DNA of 64,000 nucleotides from Rutstroemia sp. NJR-2017a BVV2 (lineage: Eukaryota > Ascomycota > Leotiomycetes > Helotiales > Rutstroemiaceae): the NCBI GenBank assembly GCA_002946415.1, contig NJPS01000079.1:1334228-1398227 (forward strand). Direction: 5' to 3'. A program made the position numbers and the translations under genes. The notes under the pieces were generated by a model that saw only the letters and a list, made by a program, of their open reading frames with translations, searched no databases and had not been told where the DNA came from. Positions 13,100 to 24,444 of the stretch are shown here, in pieces. Within the stretch, counting starts at the first letter, position 1. Each line of letters opens with the position of its first letter.

Positions 13100-15185
13100 C
13101 TTAATATATCTATTTCAACTACTTAGTAAAATCGAAGCTATCTACGAAAACTATTTACAAAAGGTCCTTATATTGTTCTTAGTTAATCTCTCTATATTTC
13201 AATCTATTGTCCAAATAGTATATTGTCAAATAGAAAGCTTTATTATAATCCTTACTCTAATTCTGGAATTACTGAATAAACTAAGTCAAAGTCTCAGTAG
13301 TACTACTAGAAGATATATAAGAACTAGTTAATCTATATAAGGATTGGATAGCAGAATAGTAAGATAAGCTAATATCCGATTAGCAAGAAGTAGAAGGAGA
13401 ACTAGAAAGAAGAGAAAAGAAGAAAGTAATAAGCTTTTTGTAAAATGAAGAATAAACTGAAAGAGATTCTTGAAATTGCTTATATTTAGAGTAGCGGAGA
13501 GGAGTATCTAAGGTTCTAGGAACAGGTGAATATATATAGCTACTACGAGAAGCAGGACTGAGGTAGTTGCAAGAAGGAGTTTTGAGCTAGAGATAACTCG
13601 ATAAAGAGGATACCTTACCATAAACAGGATAGTAAGAGCTTTAAGAACAAGTCTTAATAGGATCTCTGATAACAAAGATATTATCATCCTTGTTATTATT
13701 ATTATAAACCTTACTATTATCCAACTCGACTATAGTTATATCTAAATCAGCTACAATCTATTTCAACCAATAAACTAGCAAATCCTTGATATACTTAGAT
13801 AGACTAGTTATTTCAAACTTAGTCTTCTAAAACTTGCGAGTAGTACCAAACTTCTATTTAAATATTAGCAATAATATATTTGAAAAAGATAGATTAATCT
13901 ATAATTAAACTATTCTCAATCCTGTTCTTAGACTTAGTAATAAGGAAAATAGCAGCTTCGAGAAATTGATCAGGTCTTGAAATCGGTCTATACTTCTTTA
14001 TAATATAACCCTAGTAATATTTTCCTTTGCTATTATCCTTTTTGTTATAACAAAAACCCTTCTCAGTATATTTCGAAATAGCAAGAATACAAGCAGTATA
14101 CAGAATTGTATAATACTTCCTATAGTTATTGATATCACTATACTCCTACTAACGAACAACTGAGCTAGCAGGTTCCGAACTACCTACTATAGCTTTCACT
14201 TTGCATTCTATAACTAGTAGAGTATTGTCCTCAAACTCAAACTTTTGAGAGAATAAAGCAAAAACTTGTTATAGAACTATTGATTGGAATAGCAACTAGC
14301 GATTTTTATAATATAAGGTCGGAGAATTGAACTAAGTTCCAGAATAAGGAACCGGAGATATATTATAACTACCAAAGCTAGAATAGCTACCTTAACCGAA
14401 GTAAGGATCTTATAGAGAACTCGCTATACCAAATATCTAACTCTCACTATATCTAGGTGGAAAACCTATAAGTTATTGGTAATACTATTAGCTAAAGTTC
14501 TCACAATAATTACTCGACTATAGAAAACTTGATAGCGACCTTATAGAAGGTAGTATAGATATATTATAAGGAGAACCTTGTATTGCGATAGATAGTATAC
14601 TTGGCGAATACTCTTATTATTGATTAACTGATATGAAATTCGAAAATGCTATCTGTAGAGAGGTAGCTATAGAGGGTACTGATTATAGCAAATTGCTTGT
14701 AAGGTTGGGCTTGATACTGTTTTATAAAGATTGTAACTAAAAACAGATACAAGAATATAATTAGTATCTAGAAAGTAAACGATAAGATCAAAGATGAAAT
14801 TGAAAAGAAAACTTACCTTACTTAGATTGGAAGTAATTATATCAATAGTAGTACGATTATCGATAATAGAACTAGCTCTAGACTGATTAGCAGGAGGAGA
14901 TTCTTGACTAGTAAGAGTTTGGTATCCAGTATAGGAAGGTCGAGGCTTGGATTCTCGAGAAAGTGAAGGATTAATAGGAAGAATTATATTAATAATATAC
15001 TCTTTACCATCTTATTTACGAAGTATATATTGAGTATGAAAATTCTCAAGATACTTTGCAAGAGGAGGTTTGGGAGAGTTTTGTATAGAATACTCTCTAG
15101 AAGGTTAGCAACTATATTTACTAGACTAACTATCAGATATAATGAAGACTTGAAAATGAATAGATTAAACTATAGAAAATAGTAG
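13100..15185 (-). pseudogene. Antisense, apparently intron-containing ORF of Copia-B (unknown function)
   Basis: Reading the minus strand with TAG and TAA treated as altered Gln or Trp, exon 1 (about 15,185 to 14,817) gives a Ser/Pro/Gln-rich chain including PPLAKYLENFHTQYILRK. At 14,816-14,737 there is an 80-bp intron in phase 0 with GTAAGT donor, ACTAAT branch-like site and TTTTTAG acceptor. Exon 2 continues as a Ser/Gln/Tyr-rich linker, then a globular-looking segment of about 130 residues (around VFALFSQKFEFEDNTLLVIE, SKYTEKGFCYNKKD and RPISRPDQFLEAAIFLI), then another Ser-rich tail. There is one frame change near 13,815. I do not recognise the protein. It could be a captured host gene or a regulatory factor of the element; a nested gene unrelated to Copia-B is the alternative. 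Confidence 0.5.
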
Positions 15186-15189
15186 ATTT

Positions 15190-15881
15190 CAAGTAAAACA
15201 AGTGGAAAAGAAGCAGAATATATTGGTTGTATTATAATTGTAGTGGTATATAAGTGAGAATCATATATACAATTATAAGGATTATTTTATACCTACTGCT
15301 ATAGAAACGAATCACTATATGCTAGTATATATTCAGACAACAATAAGGTACCGGTACTGTAATTTACGATTTTAATCCTTATCGATTTATATTTACTAGA
15401 TCGATTATATATTTTTGACCGAAATCGCAAAGTTTTTGATACTTTTTCTTAGTATCTTCTCTACGAAAATCAGGTATCATTTGCTGATATATAGGAATAT
15501 ATTACTATTATTACTTGATATCAAACAGATACTATACTAGAAGATATATTACTAGATAACCCTATTGGTAGAAGTCAAGAAAAGTTTACAAGAAAAACAA
15601 ATTCTATCTAATCGCAAGGCAATAGTTAAGAAGAATACTGATCTTATAGATAAATATCTGTAGAGCAGATATTAATAATATAAACACTATAATATATATT
15701 CCCGTTAAACTAATATATCTTATATAGAAATGATACCCTGATCTACTTCTCTGTACTTAGTCTAAGATGATCAGATAAATTCAACTTTTATTTCGTTTGT
15801 TATATATATACCAGGATATTCCTAGTATAGTTTCACAAATGTTTCCTTTGTTTTACAATTCAATATTTGAATTAGGAGATA
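15190..15881. other. Copia-B segment upstream of the antisense ORF and before the 3' LTR
   Basis: There is no clear coding content. For the antisense gene this would be the promoter side; for the element it holds the polypurine tract region. The bases just before the LTR, AATTAGGAGATA (15,870-15,881), are purine-rich and are the likely plus-strand primer. Confidence 0.4.
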
Positions 15882-16215
15882 TATTATAGAAACTGATCAG
15901 CTGATATAGGCTATAAAGGTTACTGATCTGAATTAGAGTTTCTATATAGCTATAGATTTACTTGATAAGCAACCTATAGGCTTGGACTTTGGGGATCAAT
16001 AATCTCCTTATATAAACCTTCGGTATTAGTAACCTCAGAACCTTATTATTTAGATATTACTTCGTACTTTAGACCTCTCTTGCGAAAATTATCAATCTAT
16101 AAAGAAGGTTGAGAAGGTCAGCTTAAGAAGATTAGACAATTATCACTTTATTATACGATTACCTAATATTATTCTCACTCAATTCTTTTTTGCCTAGTTA
16201 TCACGATATATAATA
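15882..16215 (+). repeat. Copia-B 3' LTR (334 bp)
   Basis: It starts TATTATAGAAACTG (from TGTTATAG) and ends ATATATAATA, followed by the TSD copy TTATT at 16,216-16,220 and by the resumption of the Copia-A LTR at 16,221. Confidence 0.85.
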
Positions 16216-16220
16216 TTATT

Positions 16221-16409
16221 ATATACTATAAATAAGTTATTATATAGCTAATTAGTTGTAGAGAAATAAAACGATTTTACCTATTAATATAAGCTAGCTA
16301 TTATATACTTAGTCTAGTATCCTGGGTAAATATTGATACAAGTTTATATAACCTTATTGGATTTTCCCCTTTTTAAATATATTACTTTTATTAGAAGGTC
16401 TAACCAATA
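16221..16409 (+). repeat. Copia-A 5' LTR, second segment
   Basis: These 189 bp match 28,644-28,832 of the 3' LTR (shared TATACTATAAATAAG and TAGAAGGTC). The segment ends AACCAATA, the mutated form of AACCAACA in the 3' LTR. Confidence 0.85.
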
Positions 16410-17805
16410 CTGATCAGTAGTTGATCCTATTAATACTACTATATACTTCGGTTATTAGCCAAGTATCTCCCTTAACTACAGATTAGCAAGGTACCTCGAT
16501 CTGTATATAGTAACCTATATCTACAATAGTATTTTAAAACTATATCTCCGAAAAATAGAGTCAGTATATAATCAATATTGTACTGTTTTATAAGAACTAC
16601 AATTTCTTAAAAGAGTTATTCTGTATAAAGACTACTATTATTATCTATATTATCCAATTTATTATACAAACTATATAGGTAAAAGAAACTAATTATAACT
16701 TATAGATTATATACTATAATGATTTCGAAAGATAGATAGAAAAGCTATTCGTTCTAGCTAGTATAGTATTCCTCTATCAATTATAAGTATATATAATAGA
16801 ATGAGGAGTATTTGTTCAAGATATTATTGGAAGCAGATCGTATACCAAGATCTTTATAGTACTTCTTAGAGAAGAGAAACCTTATAAATAAACAAAAGAG
16901 GAATTCTAGTAACTTAGAATCTATTATAGATCTCCTAAAGTAAAGGCTTTAGATAAGTAAACTAGTTCTTTTCAACCTATAGTAGAAATACTGTAGACCC
17001 CTTCTGTAACCCTAGATATAGACCGAAACTCGTCAAAACAGTAGGAGGCTGAAAAACTAGTATATATACCAGAAATTGGTGGGGAGGTCTGGGTTCAGTA
17101 TCCTATCCCTATTTGGAATCCTTCTAGTTATATCAGCAATATCCTATATCCTACTTTAGATTCTGCAATCATCACTATATAGAACCCCTTGGTATATAGT
17201 AAATAGCTTAGCAACCTATATAAGTTCTTAAATAACGACCAGAAGAAGTATAGTAGTAAGATATACAAAGTGATCGATATCAAACTCAGAGTTTTCTAGG
17301 ATTACTATACAAAAGTAGGTTTATCTCCAGAAATATATATCTTCGGATTCTTATCTATTCTAAGAGATTAGATATTGGATTATTTCTTTAATCAGATCTC
17401 AGAAAGGAATCTCTTCTTTTGTATAATACAAGATATAATCTAGAAGTACTTCGAGATAGATAAACAGAAATAGATTTACCTTTCTAAGTAGAGATCTATT
17501 ATATTCCAAAGTATATAGTAGTAGTACTCTGACAAGACTAAATTATAATATCTAGAACTACTTTTTGATAAGATCTATATTCTATAGAAGGGCTTATCAT
17601 ATAAGTATCAGAATAAGTATAATCTACAGAATCAAGTTCTTAATATATATTAAGATATACCTGATTATAGCTTTATACTATATAAGCTATCAGATACCTT
17701 TGAGTTAGTATACTTAGATCTATATAACTCTATTGCCACTACTGTATATAACTATCAGTAATCTACTATACTTATTATAGATAAGTAGTATTAGGTTAAC
17801 CGGAA
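16410..17805 (+). pseudogene. Copia-A leader and gag relic, left of Gypsy-C
   Basis: The leader occupies about 16,410-16,680. From about 17,250 the plus strand reads as a capsid-like helical domain: FQDYYTKVGLSPEIY, then ILRDQILDYFFNQISERNLFF, then a YLELLFDKIYILQKGLS segment (runs are broken by altered codons). This order fits the gag of a copia group common in Pezizomycotina. The frame is cut at 17,805 by Gypsy-C and the zinc-knuckle side resumes at 24,445. CGGAA at 17,801-17,805 is the target of Gypsy-C. Confidence 0.65.
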
Positions 17806-18223
17806 TATTACGAATACTTGTCTTCTGAGTTATATAGAAGTGGTTAGGGTCTCGAGTACTAGAGGTCGCGACGACTAATAGTACTATCGTAGGTTTATTG
17901 TTGATAATAGTTATATAGGGAATCGATCGTAATTGTAATAGTAGGTAAACAAGTAGTAATTGTTGTTGAGCACGAAGCTCTATATACTATAGGAAAACTA
18001 TCTACTTATATAGACCTTCGTACTCTATAGAAGAGATAGCGAGATATTCTATCCGTCTATTTCTGGAGAGATAGCGAGACATTCTATCCGTCTATTTCTG
18101 GAGAGACAGCGAGATATTCTATCCATCTCTCTTGTTGCTTTCCTGCCTGAGGTTCTACTAAGGGTGCTGGCTAGCTACCCTCTGAGCCTAAAGTCCTCAG
18201 GCTCATATAACTTCGTCGTAACA
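17806..18223 (-). repeat. Gypsy-C 3' LTR (418 bp)
   Basis: It begins TATTACGA (from TGTTACGA) and ends TCGTAACA, so the original ends are 8-bp inverted repeats. It contains about three copies of a 35-bp unit (AGCGAGA..TTCTATCCGTCTATTTCTGG) at about 18,030-18,150. By eye it differs from the other LTR at about 30 positions, all transitions. Confidence 0.9.
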
Positions 18224-18236
18224 CTATCCCCTTTCT
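18224..18236 (-). other. Gypsy-C polypurine tract
   Basis: On the minus strand this reads AGAAAGGGGATAG, directly before the 3' LTR. The identical 13-mer is at 5,322-5,334 in Gypsy-1. It is the expected plus-strand primer of reverse transcription. Confidence 0.75.
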
Positions 18237-18397
18237 AGCCTAACATCGTCCCGACACTTACTATAATAGTACGAGGTACCTACTTGGGCCTCCTCGATAA
18301 ATACCTCTCTTCTTCCTTCTTCATTATACCTACAGATCATACTCAAAGGACTAAACAAATTGAACTTGGAAATCGTATCGAAAGGTTAGGATAGAAA

Positions 18398-18922
18398 ATG
18401 GTTGCTTATTCTTATTATGAAAGAGCTGGTCGCTCTGATAATTGTATTGGGATGCCTTCTGGTCTTCCTAATCGTCGTTATACTAAGTGCTCTTGTTAGG
18501 GCAAGACTTGTGATTTCGTTTCCCGGAATCGGATGCCAGAGTTGTCTGATTGGGATTCTATAGACTATCAATATGAGCAGTTGAGGGAAGAGGAGGAAAA
18601 GGCTATAGCTGCCTCTCAAGAAGCTATGGCGAAAATACTTCGTTTGAGGAAGTAGTAGTGGTTTTTGAATGAGTGCGAAAAGAAAATGATTCAAGCTGGT
18701 CTCAACTTGTTGGATGAGTTAGACAAGTTGGAAGAGAGGGAGAGGTTGGAGAAGGAATAAGCAGAGCAGGCTGAATAAGCTCCTCAACCTAGTTCTTCCA
18801 GGGTCGATCCTTCGGTCTTCGAGCTCCCTCCGATAAGTGATTCTGAGCTGGTTGCTTGGTTGGAAGCCGAGGGTTCCTTTGGTGGAATTTCTCCAAGTCA
18901 GCTGGGTAGTTCAAGTTCTTGA
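18398..18922 (+). pseudogene. Antisense ORF of Gypsy-C: 174-residue Cys-motif and coiled-coil protein
   Basis: The frame runs from ATG 18,398 to TGA 18,920-18,922 with no frameshift and five in-frame stops, all TAG or TAA and so explainable by RIP. The N-terminus has GRSDNCIGMPSGLPNRRYTKC and then S-C and, five residues on, another Cys (Cys16, 31, 33, 38), which looks like a small metal-binding module. Residues about 60-130 are a charged helix rich in Glu, Lys and Leu, likely coiled coil. The C-terminus is acidic with Pro and Ser. It points opposite to gag-pol and converges on it. I recall similar short fungal proteins annotated as hypothetical; function unknown. A DNA- or RNA-binding regulator is speculation. 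Confidence 0.65.
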
Positions 18923-21900
18923 TTGGTTCCTATATATTTTCCGAGTATGGGTAACCTTCCTATTTGATCAAGTAATGAAGCTTTCCTCTAATATACTTCT
19001 GATCTAGTATTTCTTCAACTTCGTATTCGGTATTTGGATTAACTGGTTCAATTTCGGTATAAGGTATATTCGGTGCTCCTGGTAGTACTGGTTCTAGAAG
19101 TGAAATATGGAATACTAGGTATATATTCATTGTTCGTAGTAGCTCTAAGCAGTAATTGACTAGTCCGACCATTTCGCTGATCTTGAAGAATCCTAATTTT
19201 TTGTGATCCAGCTTGTCGCTTGGTCTTTTTATATTGATATTTCGTCTGAAGAGGTAAACCTTATCCCCCTTCTTAAGCATTGGTTCCATACTACACTTTA
19301 TATTGTAGTAGTATACCGTTCGTTACGTAATGAACTTGATATCAAGTGACAATTGTTCGTATAGATTCCTAAGATCCTCTGCTTTCGTTATCCCTATATC
19401 TGATTTTGCTATATCCGGTAATTGCATATTATATGCTTTCGGCTCGAATCCGAAATTAGCGTATACTGATATCATATTTGTCGTTGTTGCCTCAGCAGTA
19501 TTGTATACAAACTGTACCAGTGGTAGTAGCTCTATCTAATTGTTTTGTCTGTAGTTGATATAATATTATAAGTATTGTTCTATAGTTTGGTTCAATCATT
19601 CCGTCTGACCATCCATTTGCAAGTAGAATACTATTGAGAGCTTTCTCTTGATTCCTAGTAAGGCTGTAAGTATCTACCAGAATTTCGAGGTAAAGAGCTT
19701 ATCTCGGTCCGAGATGATTTCGGTAGATACCCTATATATACTAGCTACTATTCTTAGAAATATATAAGCTAAATCCTCAACTATACTACTTTCTTTATAT
19801 AGAATCATATATCCAAACTTGGTTAATCGATCTACTATAATCAGGATAGAGTTATATATTACTCCTGTTATTGGGTTCTTCGAGAGTGGTAGCTTAACCA
19901 CAAAGTCCTATACAATGGACTTCCATAGCTAAGTAGGTATATCCGGAGTTTTGAGCTGACCATATAGAGTATACCATGAGGTTTTGTTCTGTATATAGAT
20001 ATCGCAGTTTCCGATAACTTCCTCAATTATCTTTCTTATTTGTGGGAAATACAAGTTCGCCTTAATTCTTACGAATATCTTTGTGATTCCTTGATATCTG
20101 TAAGCTGGTAGTTCATACTATTCCTAAGTAAACTATTTGGCCAAGGTCGAAGAGATATATATCTTCCCGTAGAAGTATATAATATTATCCTTGATTGTAA
20201 ATCCCTTACCTAGTTGCTCTAGTACTCTCTTTATAGTGGAATCTTTTTCGTAGTACCCTTATACTTGTTTCTCCAAATGGTTGTCACAAAGTGATATTAT
20301 TGTAGCTAATTGGGCTAAGTTGAATACCAACGAATCCCTGTCCTGACGAAATATAGTATATAATTCATATATCTTATTCTCTAGGTATTCCGGTTTTCTG
20401 CTAAGTATATCGGCTCTAGCGTTTTCATTTCCTTTGATATACAGTATTCTGAAGTAGTATATAGCTAATATTTCTGCCTATCGTACCTATCGTCTGTTTA
20501 GAACTTTGGTTATTATAAAGTACACCAAATTCTTGTGATCTGAGTAGACCTGGACCGTATACTTAGATCCTTCGAGATAAACTCTCCATTCTCTGAAAGT
20601 ATCAACGATTGCTAGAAGCTCTTTATCGTAAATCTCGTAATTCAGCTTAGCTGGCTGAAGCTTTCTTGAATAATATACTACTGGTTGTAGCTTCTTGTCC
20701 TTGCCTGGCTGGCTTAGGACTGTACCTAATATATAGTCTGATATATCTGTCTCAATAGTGATTGGTTATTCGGGATCGAAGGTAATAAGAACTAATACCT
20801 ATATAAAGGCTTGTTTGAGGGTTTCAAATACCTATTATACCGTACTATTCCATTTGTATTCGATATCCTTCTTGGTTAACTCTATGAGAGATACTGCGAT
20901 TTTCAAATAGTCTTTGATAAATCATCTGTAGAAGTTCGCAAATCCTAAGAATGATTATATTTCTTTCATAGTAGTAGGTTGCTTCTACTTCAGAACTTCT
21001 TTCACTTTGTTTGGACTTATCTTAAGTCCTATTATACTAACAATATATCCTAGAAACTCGGTTTCGGTAATATGGAATTCATATTTCGAAGGCTTCAATA
21101 GGATACCTGTATCCGTTAATATCTGAAGTATTTCTTATACGATCTTGATATATTCTTCGAGGGTTTCGGTGAAGATCAAGATATTGTCTAAGTATACTAT
21201 ATAGTAGTTATCAAGACATTTTCTCAATAAGTTATTAACCAGATATATATATATTGCTGGTACATTGGTAAGCCCAAAGGGTATAACTTGGTACTCGTAG
21301 TATCTGTATCATATACGAAATACTATTTTCTATTCGTCTTCTTCCTTGATTCGGATTAGGTTGAATCCTGTATATTGATCCAACTTAGTGAAATATTTAG
21401 CCTTCCCGATTCGATCTTGTAGCTTACTAGCTAGTAGTAACAGATATCGATCCTTAATAGTAATAGCGTTGAGTTTTCGGTAATCAATAACTAGTCTACC
21501 TTTCTCGTCTCCTTTCTTAGGTATAAAGAAGATTGGTATTCCTATAGATGAAGAGGATTCCTTTATGAATCCTTTCGCTAAATTTTCGTCGAGGTATTCG
21601 CAAAGCAATTTGAGCTTCTCCTCCGATAATAGTATAATTGGCAAGAATAGTAATTCCTTTTCTTCTTCCAATTTTATCTTATGATCCCAAGGCTGGTACT
21701 TTGGTAAGGTATCCTCCTGAGGCCTTTCCTTGAAGATCTCGATGTATTTCTGGTACTATACTGGTATATCCTTCAGTGAGGGATCCTGGGCTAAAGTATC
21801 CGACCTCGGTAAATATGTTATCTTCAGCTTTTAACCGGGTATTGGTCTCGTAAGATCCTATACAGACTCTTTCTTGTACTTGCACTTATCGTACTATACG

Positions 21901-22300
21901 GTCCTTGCGACCTAGTCGATATACAGATTGTGGCTCTCTAGCTATAGTATTCCCAAAATTAGTTGGTATCCTCCTAGTGGGACTAAATCCATTTTTATCC
22001 GCTCAGAATACTATCCTAGCTGTATTTCGAATTCTTGTATTTCGTACTGAACCAATCTATCCCCTTTGGCTAATTACCTATCGGCAAGGTGAAGCCTGTA
22101 TGGAACTGGTTTCTTGAGGGTTCGTAATTTCGCTAATACCGCAGCTTCTGGTACTATAAAATTTTCCGTTGCTCCTAAGTCTATCATTATTCGGAGCGAA
22201 TGCCTGTTTATATATACGATGCAAAGGATCTGTCCTGATTCTAGGGTAGCCTTCAGCTTCCTGGCTGGCCCCCTGTTCATGCCTTCGGTGAGTTATTCCT
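18880..22300 (-). pseudogene. Gypsy-C pol: protease, RT, RNase H, integrase, chromodomain
   Basis: Going down the minus strand: protease at about 22,280-21,950 (RIMIDLGATENFIV; the active-site Ser of DSGA is changed by C-to-T); RT from 21,671 (GFIKESSSSIGIPIFFIPKK, RLVIDYRKLNA, YFTKLDQYTGF) to about 20,950; RNase H at about 20,800-20,500; integrase zinc and core at about 20,200-19,500 (open part 19,901-19,674: ILIIVDRLTKFGYMI); a GPY/H-like region from 19,289 (GDKVYLFRRNI, KLGFFKI) and a chromodomain (EVEEILDQKYIRGKLHYLIK then EGYPYSEN and EPIKNLNYP) to about 18,910. The last motif, ahead of the antisense ORF, identifies a chromovirus. TAG and TAA interrupt the frame throughout. Confidence 0.88.
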
Positions 22301-23984
22301 GATTAATTTTTTTCTGGTTTCGGTCTACGACCTTAGGCTCGCTACCTTTTATGAAACCAAAGAATCTCTTCTGGGTATCGATTATATCTTCCCAAACCGT
22401 ACTTAGATCCGTTCTGATCCTTACTCTGAGGATTCGGCCAATAGGAATATCGATATATTTGGTAGGTACCTTGTATCTAAGGACCTGTAATACCACCTGT
22501 TGTGGTTGAGTCAGTTCTTGTAGTAGTATATTTCGTTGGTCCTTGTAACTATATTGGTGAATAACCTCCCAAGTCTCTCCGTTACTTGGTAGATTGTATT
22601 GCTGAAACTCCCTGAATTCCCGGTAGGTTCGAGTTTCCCGCTATACTCTGGTAGAGCCAATCTCAAATTCCAGCTTGTAGTAACGACCTACGATTGGTTG
22701 ATCTCGGATATCCCAAGTATCGTTCCAGAATCCGTTATCGCTTAGTAAACCGGCAAATTCCTTTTTTCTCCAAGACCTAGTTCTATAGTGACTGATTCTT
22801 TCTAGGAACTATACCTCTCTCTGCTTTGGAGGTTCGTTTTGGGTAGTAGTTTTCTTGCTACTAGGCTTCCTTGGGTACCAGCCTATCCCCTTCTTATCTA
22901 CCTTATGAACTAGGCAAGAATCCTTGTAGTAGGCAGTCTACGATAGTTATATATAATCCGTTTCCTGAATAGTTCGATAATTGTTTGTTATGCTTAATTG
23001 GTACCTAGGTATAGCCTAGCTACTGTCTTGTCCTACTATAGACTTGAGCTATTTCTTTCCATTCCAGTTAGTTTGCTTAGGCTTCGTCCCTTAAGGCTTT
23101 TTTCGGTAGTCTTATGCTTGGTGGCCTGGAAAACCGTATTCGAAGCAAAGCTTCTTTTCTCATCTGTAGTTCTTTTCATCCTGGGAAAGGTTGTTCTTTG
23201 AACTTATTATATCTAATTCTATAGGGTTGCTATAAGTCCCTTCCCTAGTATATTGTTGTCTGGAATATCGTGGCTTGCTTTCGTTAGGTCTGGCCCAACT
23301 TCTGGTTCTATAGAACTGCTTTTCTCAGAGGTACTTATAGTACTGGTTATCAATCCGAATAGAATCTTTAATCCATTTATCTAGGTCGTCGTTATCTTCC
23401 TGTATTTGCCTTACTAATTCTAGTTTGATGAAGTCTTTCAGTCTATACTTATAGTAGCTGATCAAGACAGCAGTTCCCCATTTGGTCTGATTGGACCATT
23501 TCCTGAATTCGGTAGTATAGTTGATAGCTGATCCTGTTTATCTAAATCCAAACAAATGATGCTCTACTGTCTTGATAGAGTCGATATCTCTAAAGACTCT
23601 TCGGATTTCTGTACGAAATCCTTCCTATGAGTCGAAGATCTTAATGGTTATAGCCATATAGTTCTGTAGCTGAGCGCTATTCTCGAAGTAGTCTGAAAGA
23701 AAGGGTTCGATCTATTTCAATACTTCGCCCCTAAGGTAGGAAGCAGTATAAATGCTCTTTGTATCTCTGGTATCGAATTTGTCGGGGTTAAATCGGAAGT
23801 ACATTCCGAGCTACAAGAGGAATATCTCAAGTTCTCATCGGTCTCCGTGGAACTTGTCTGGGTTGGCGACTTTAAGGGTTTCTTGTAACTTGAGGTTTGT
23901 AGGAGGTCCATCTCCTATAAGGACGTCGCCATCGCGGTCTCCAGTACCCGTGGTCCGGGTAGCAGATGGATCTTGTGGAGCCAT
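22300..23984 (-). pseudogene. Gypsy-C gag
   Basis: The start codon is at 23,984, 38 bases inside the 5' LTR. The N-terminus is MAPQDPSATRTTGTGDRDGD, then a capsid domain starting KLQETLKVANPDKFHGDR (about residues 30-200, retrotransposon gag type) and a degenerate CCHC zinc knuckle at about 23,110-23,165 reading CFEYGFPGHQA, where the second and last Cys are changed to Tyr (TGT or TGC to TAT or TAC, a G-to-A change). Several in-frame stops. The short leader between LTR and start holds the primer-binding site, which I could not match to a tRNA. Confidence 0.8.
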
Positions 23985-24021
23985 ATCGATTCGGTATGTG
24001 AAGCAACAATGGTGCTCAAAG

Positions 24022-24439
24022 TGTTACGAATGCTTGTCTTCTGAGTCACGTGGAAGTGGTCAGAGTCTCGAGTACTAGAGGTTACGACGACTAATAGTAC
24101 TATCGTAGATTTATTGTTGATAACAGTCACACAGGGAATCGATCGTAATTGTAATGGTAGGTAAACAAGTAGTAATTGTTGTTGAGCACGAAGCTCCATA
24201 TACTATAGGAAAACTATCTACTTATATAGACCTTTGTACTCTGTAGGAGAGATAGCGAGATATTCTATCTGTCTATTTCTAGAGAGATAGCGAAACGTTC
24301 TATCCGTCTATTTCTGGAGAGACGGCGAGATGTTCTATCTATCTCTCTTGTTGCTTTCCTGCCTGAGGTTCTACTAAGGGTGCTGGCTAGCTACCCTCTG
24401 AGCCTAAGGTCCTTAGGCTCATATAACTTCGTTGTAACA
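24022..24439 (-). repeat. Gypsy-C 5' LTR (418 bp)
   Basis: It begins TGTTACGA and ends TTGTAACA (from TCGTAACA). It is followed by the TSD copy CGGAA at 24,440-24,444. It retains more G and C than the other LTR, e.g. GAGTCACGTGGAAG where the 3' LTR has GAGTTATATAGAAG. Confidence 0.9.
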
Positions 24440-24444
24440 CGGAA

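Larger units (their letters stand above)
6407..16215 (+). mobile_element. Copia-B: 9.8-kb Ty1/copia element with an antisense extra gene, inserted in the Copia-A LTR
   Basis: The element is bounded by two 334-bp LTRs (6,407-6,740 and 15,882-16,215) with TGTTATA/TATAACA-type ends and by a 5-bp TSD TTATT (6,402-6,406 and 16,216-16,220). Gag-pol runs from about 6,760 to 12,517 on the plus strand. The 3.3 kb between pol and the 3' LTR is unusual for a copia element and holds an apparently spliced reading frame on the minus strand (about 15,185 to 13,100). RIP damage is heavy but less than in Copia-D. A related pol is present in Copia-D. Confidence 0.85.
17806..24439 (-). mobile_element. Gypsy-C: complete Ty3/gypsy chromovirus, RIP-damaged, with an antisense ORF
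   Basis: This is a complete 6,634-bp element on the minus strand with 418-bp LTRs, TSD CGGAA (17,801-17,805 and 24,440-24,444), a polypurine tract next to the 3' LTR, gag with a zinc knuckle, protease, RT, RNase H, integrase and a chromodomain tail. A 174-codon ORF lies on the opposite strand between pol and the 3' LTR. It is the least mutated and most GC-rich element of the nest, which fits its position as an inner insertion. Stops and losses such as DSGA to DLGA are all transition-type. Confidence 0.92.

Noticed and set aside
18386..18694. 102-codon minus-strand frame in Gypsy-C
   Set aside because: It is the reverse of the antisense ORF coding strand and lies beyond the chromodomain end; no motif.
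22998..23201. Plus-strand frames over the Gypsy-C gag
   Set aside because: Shadows of the minus-strand gag; the zinc knuckle reads on the other strand.
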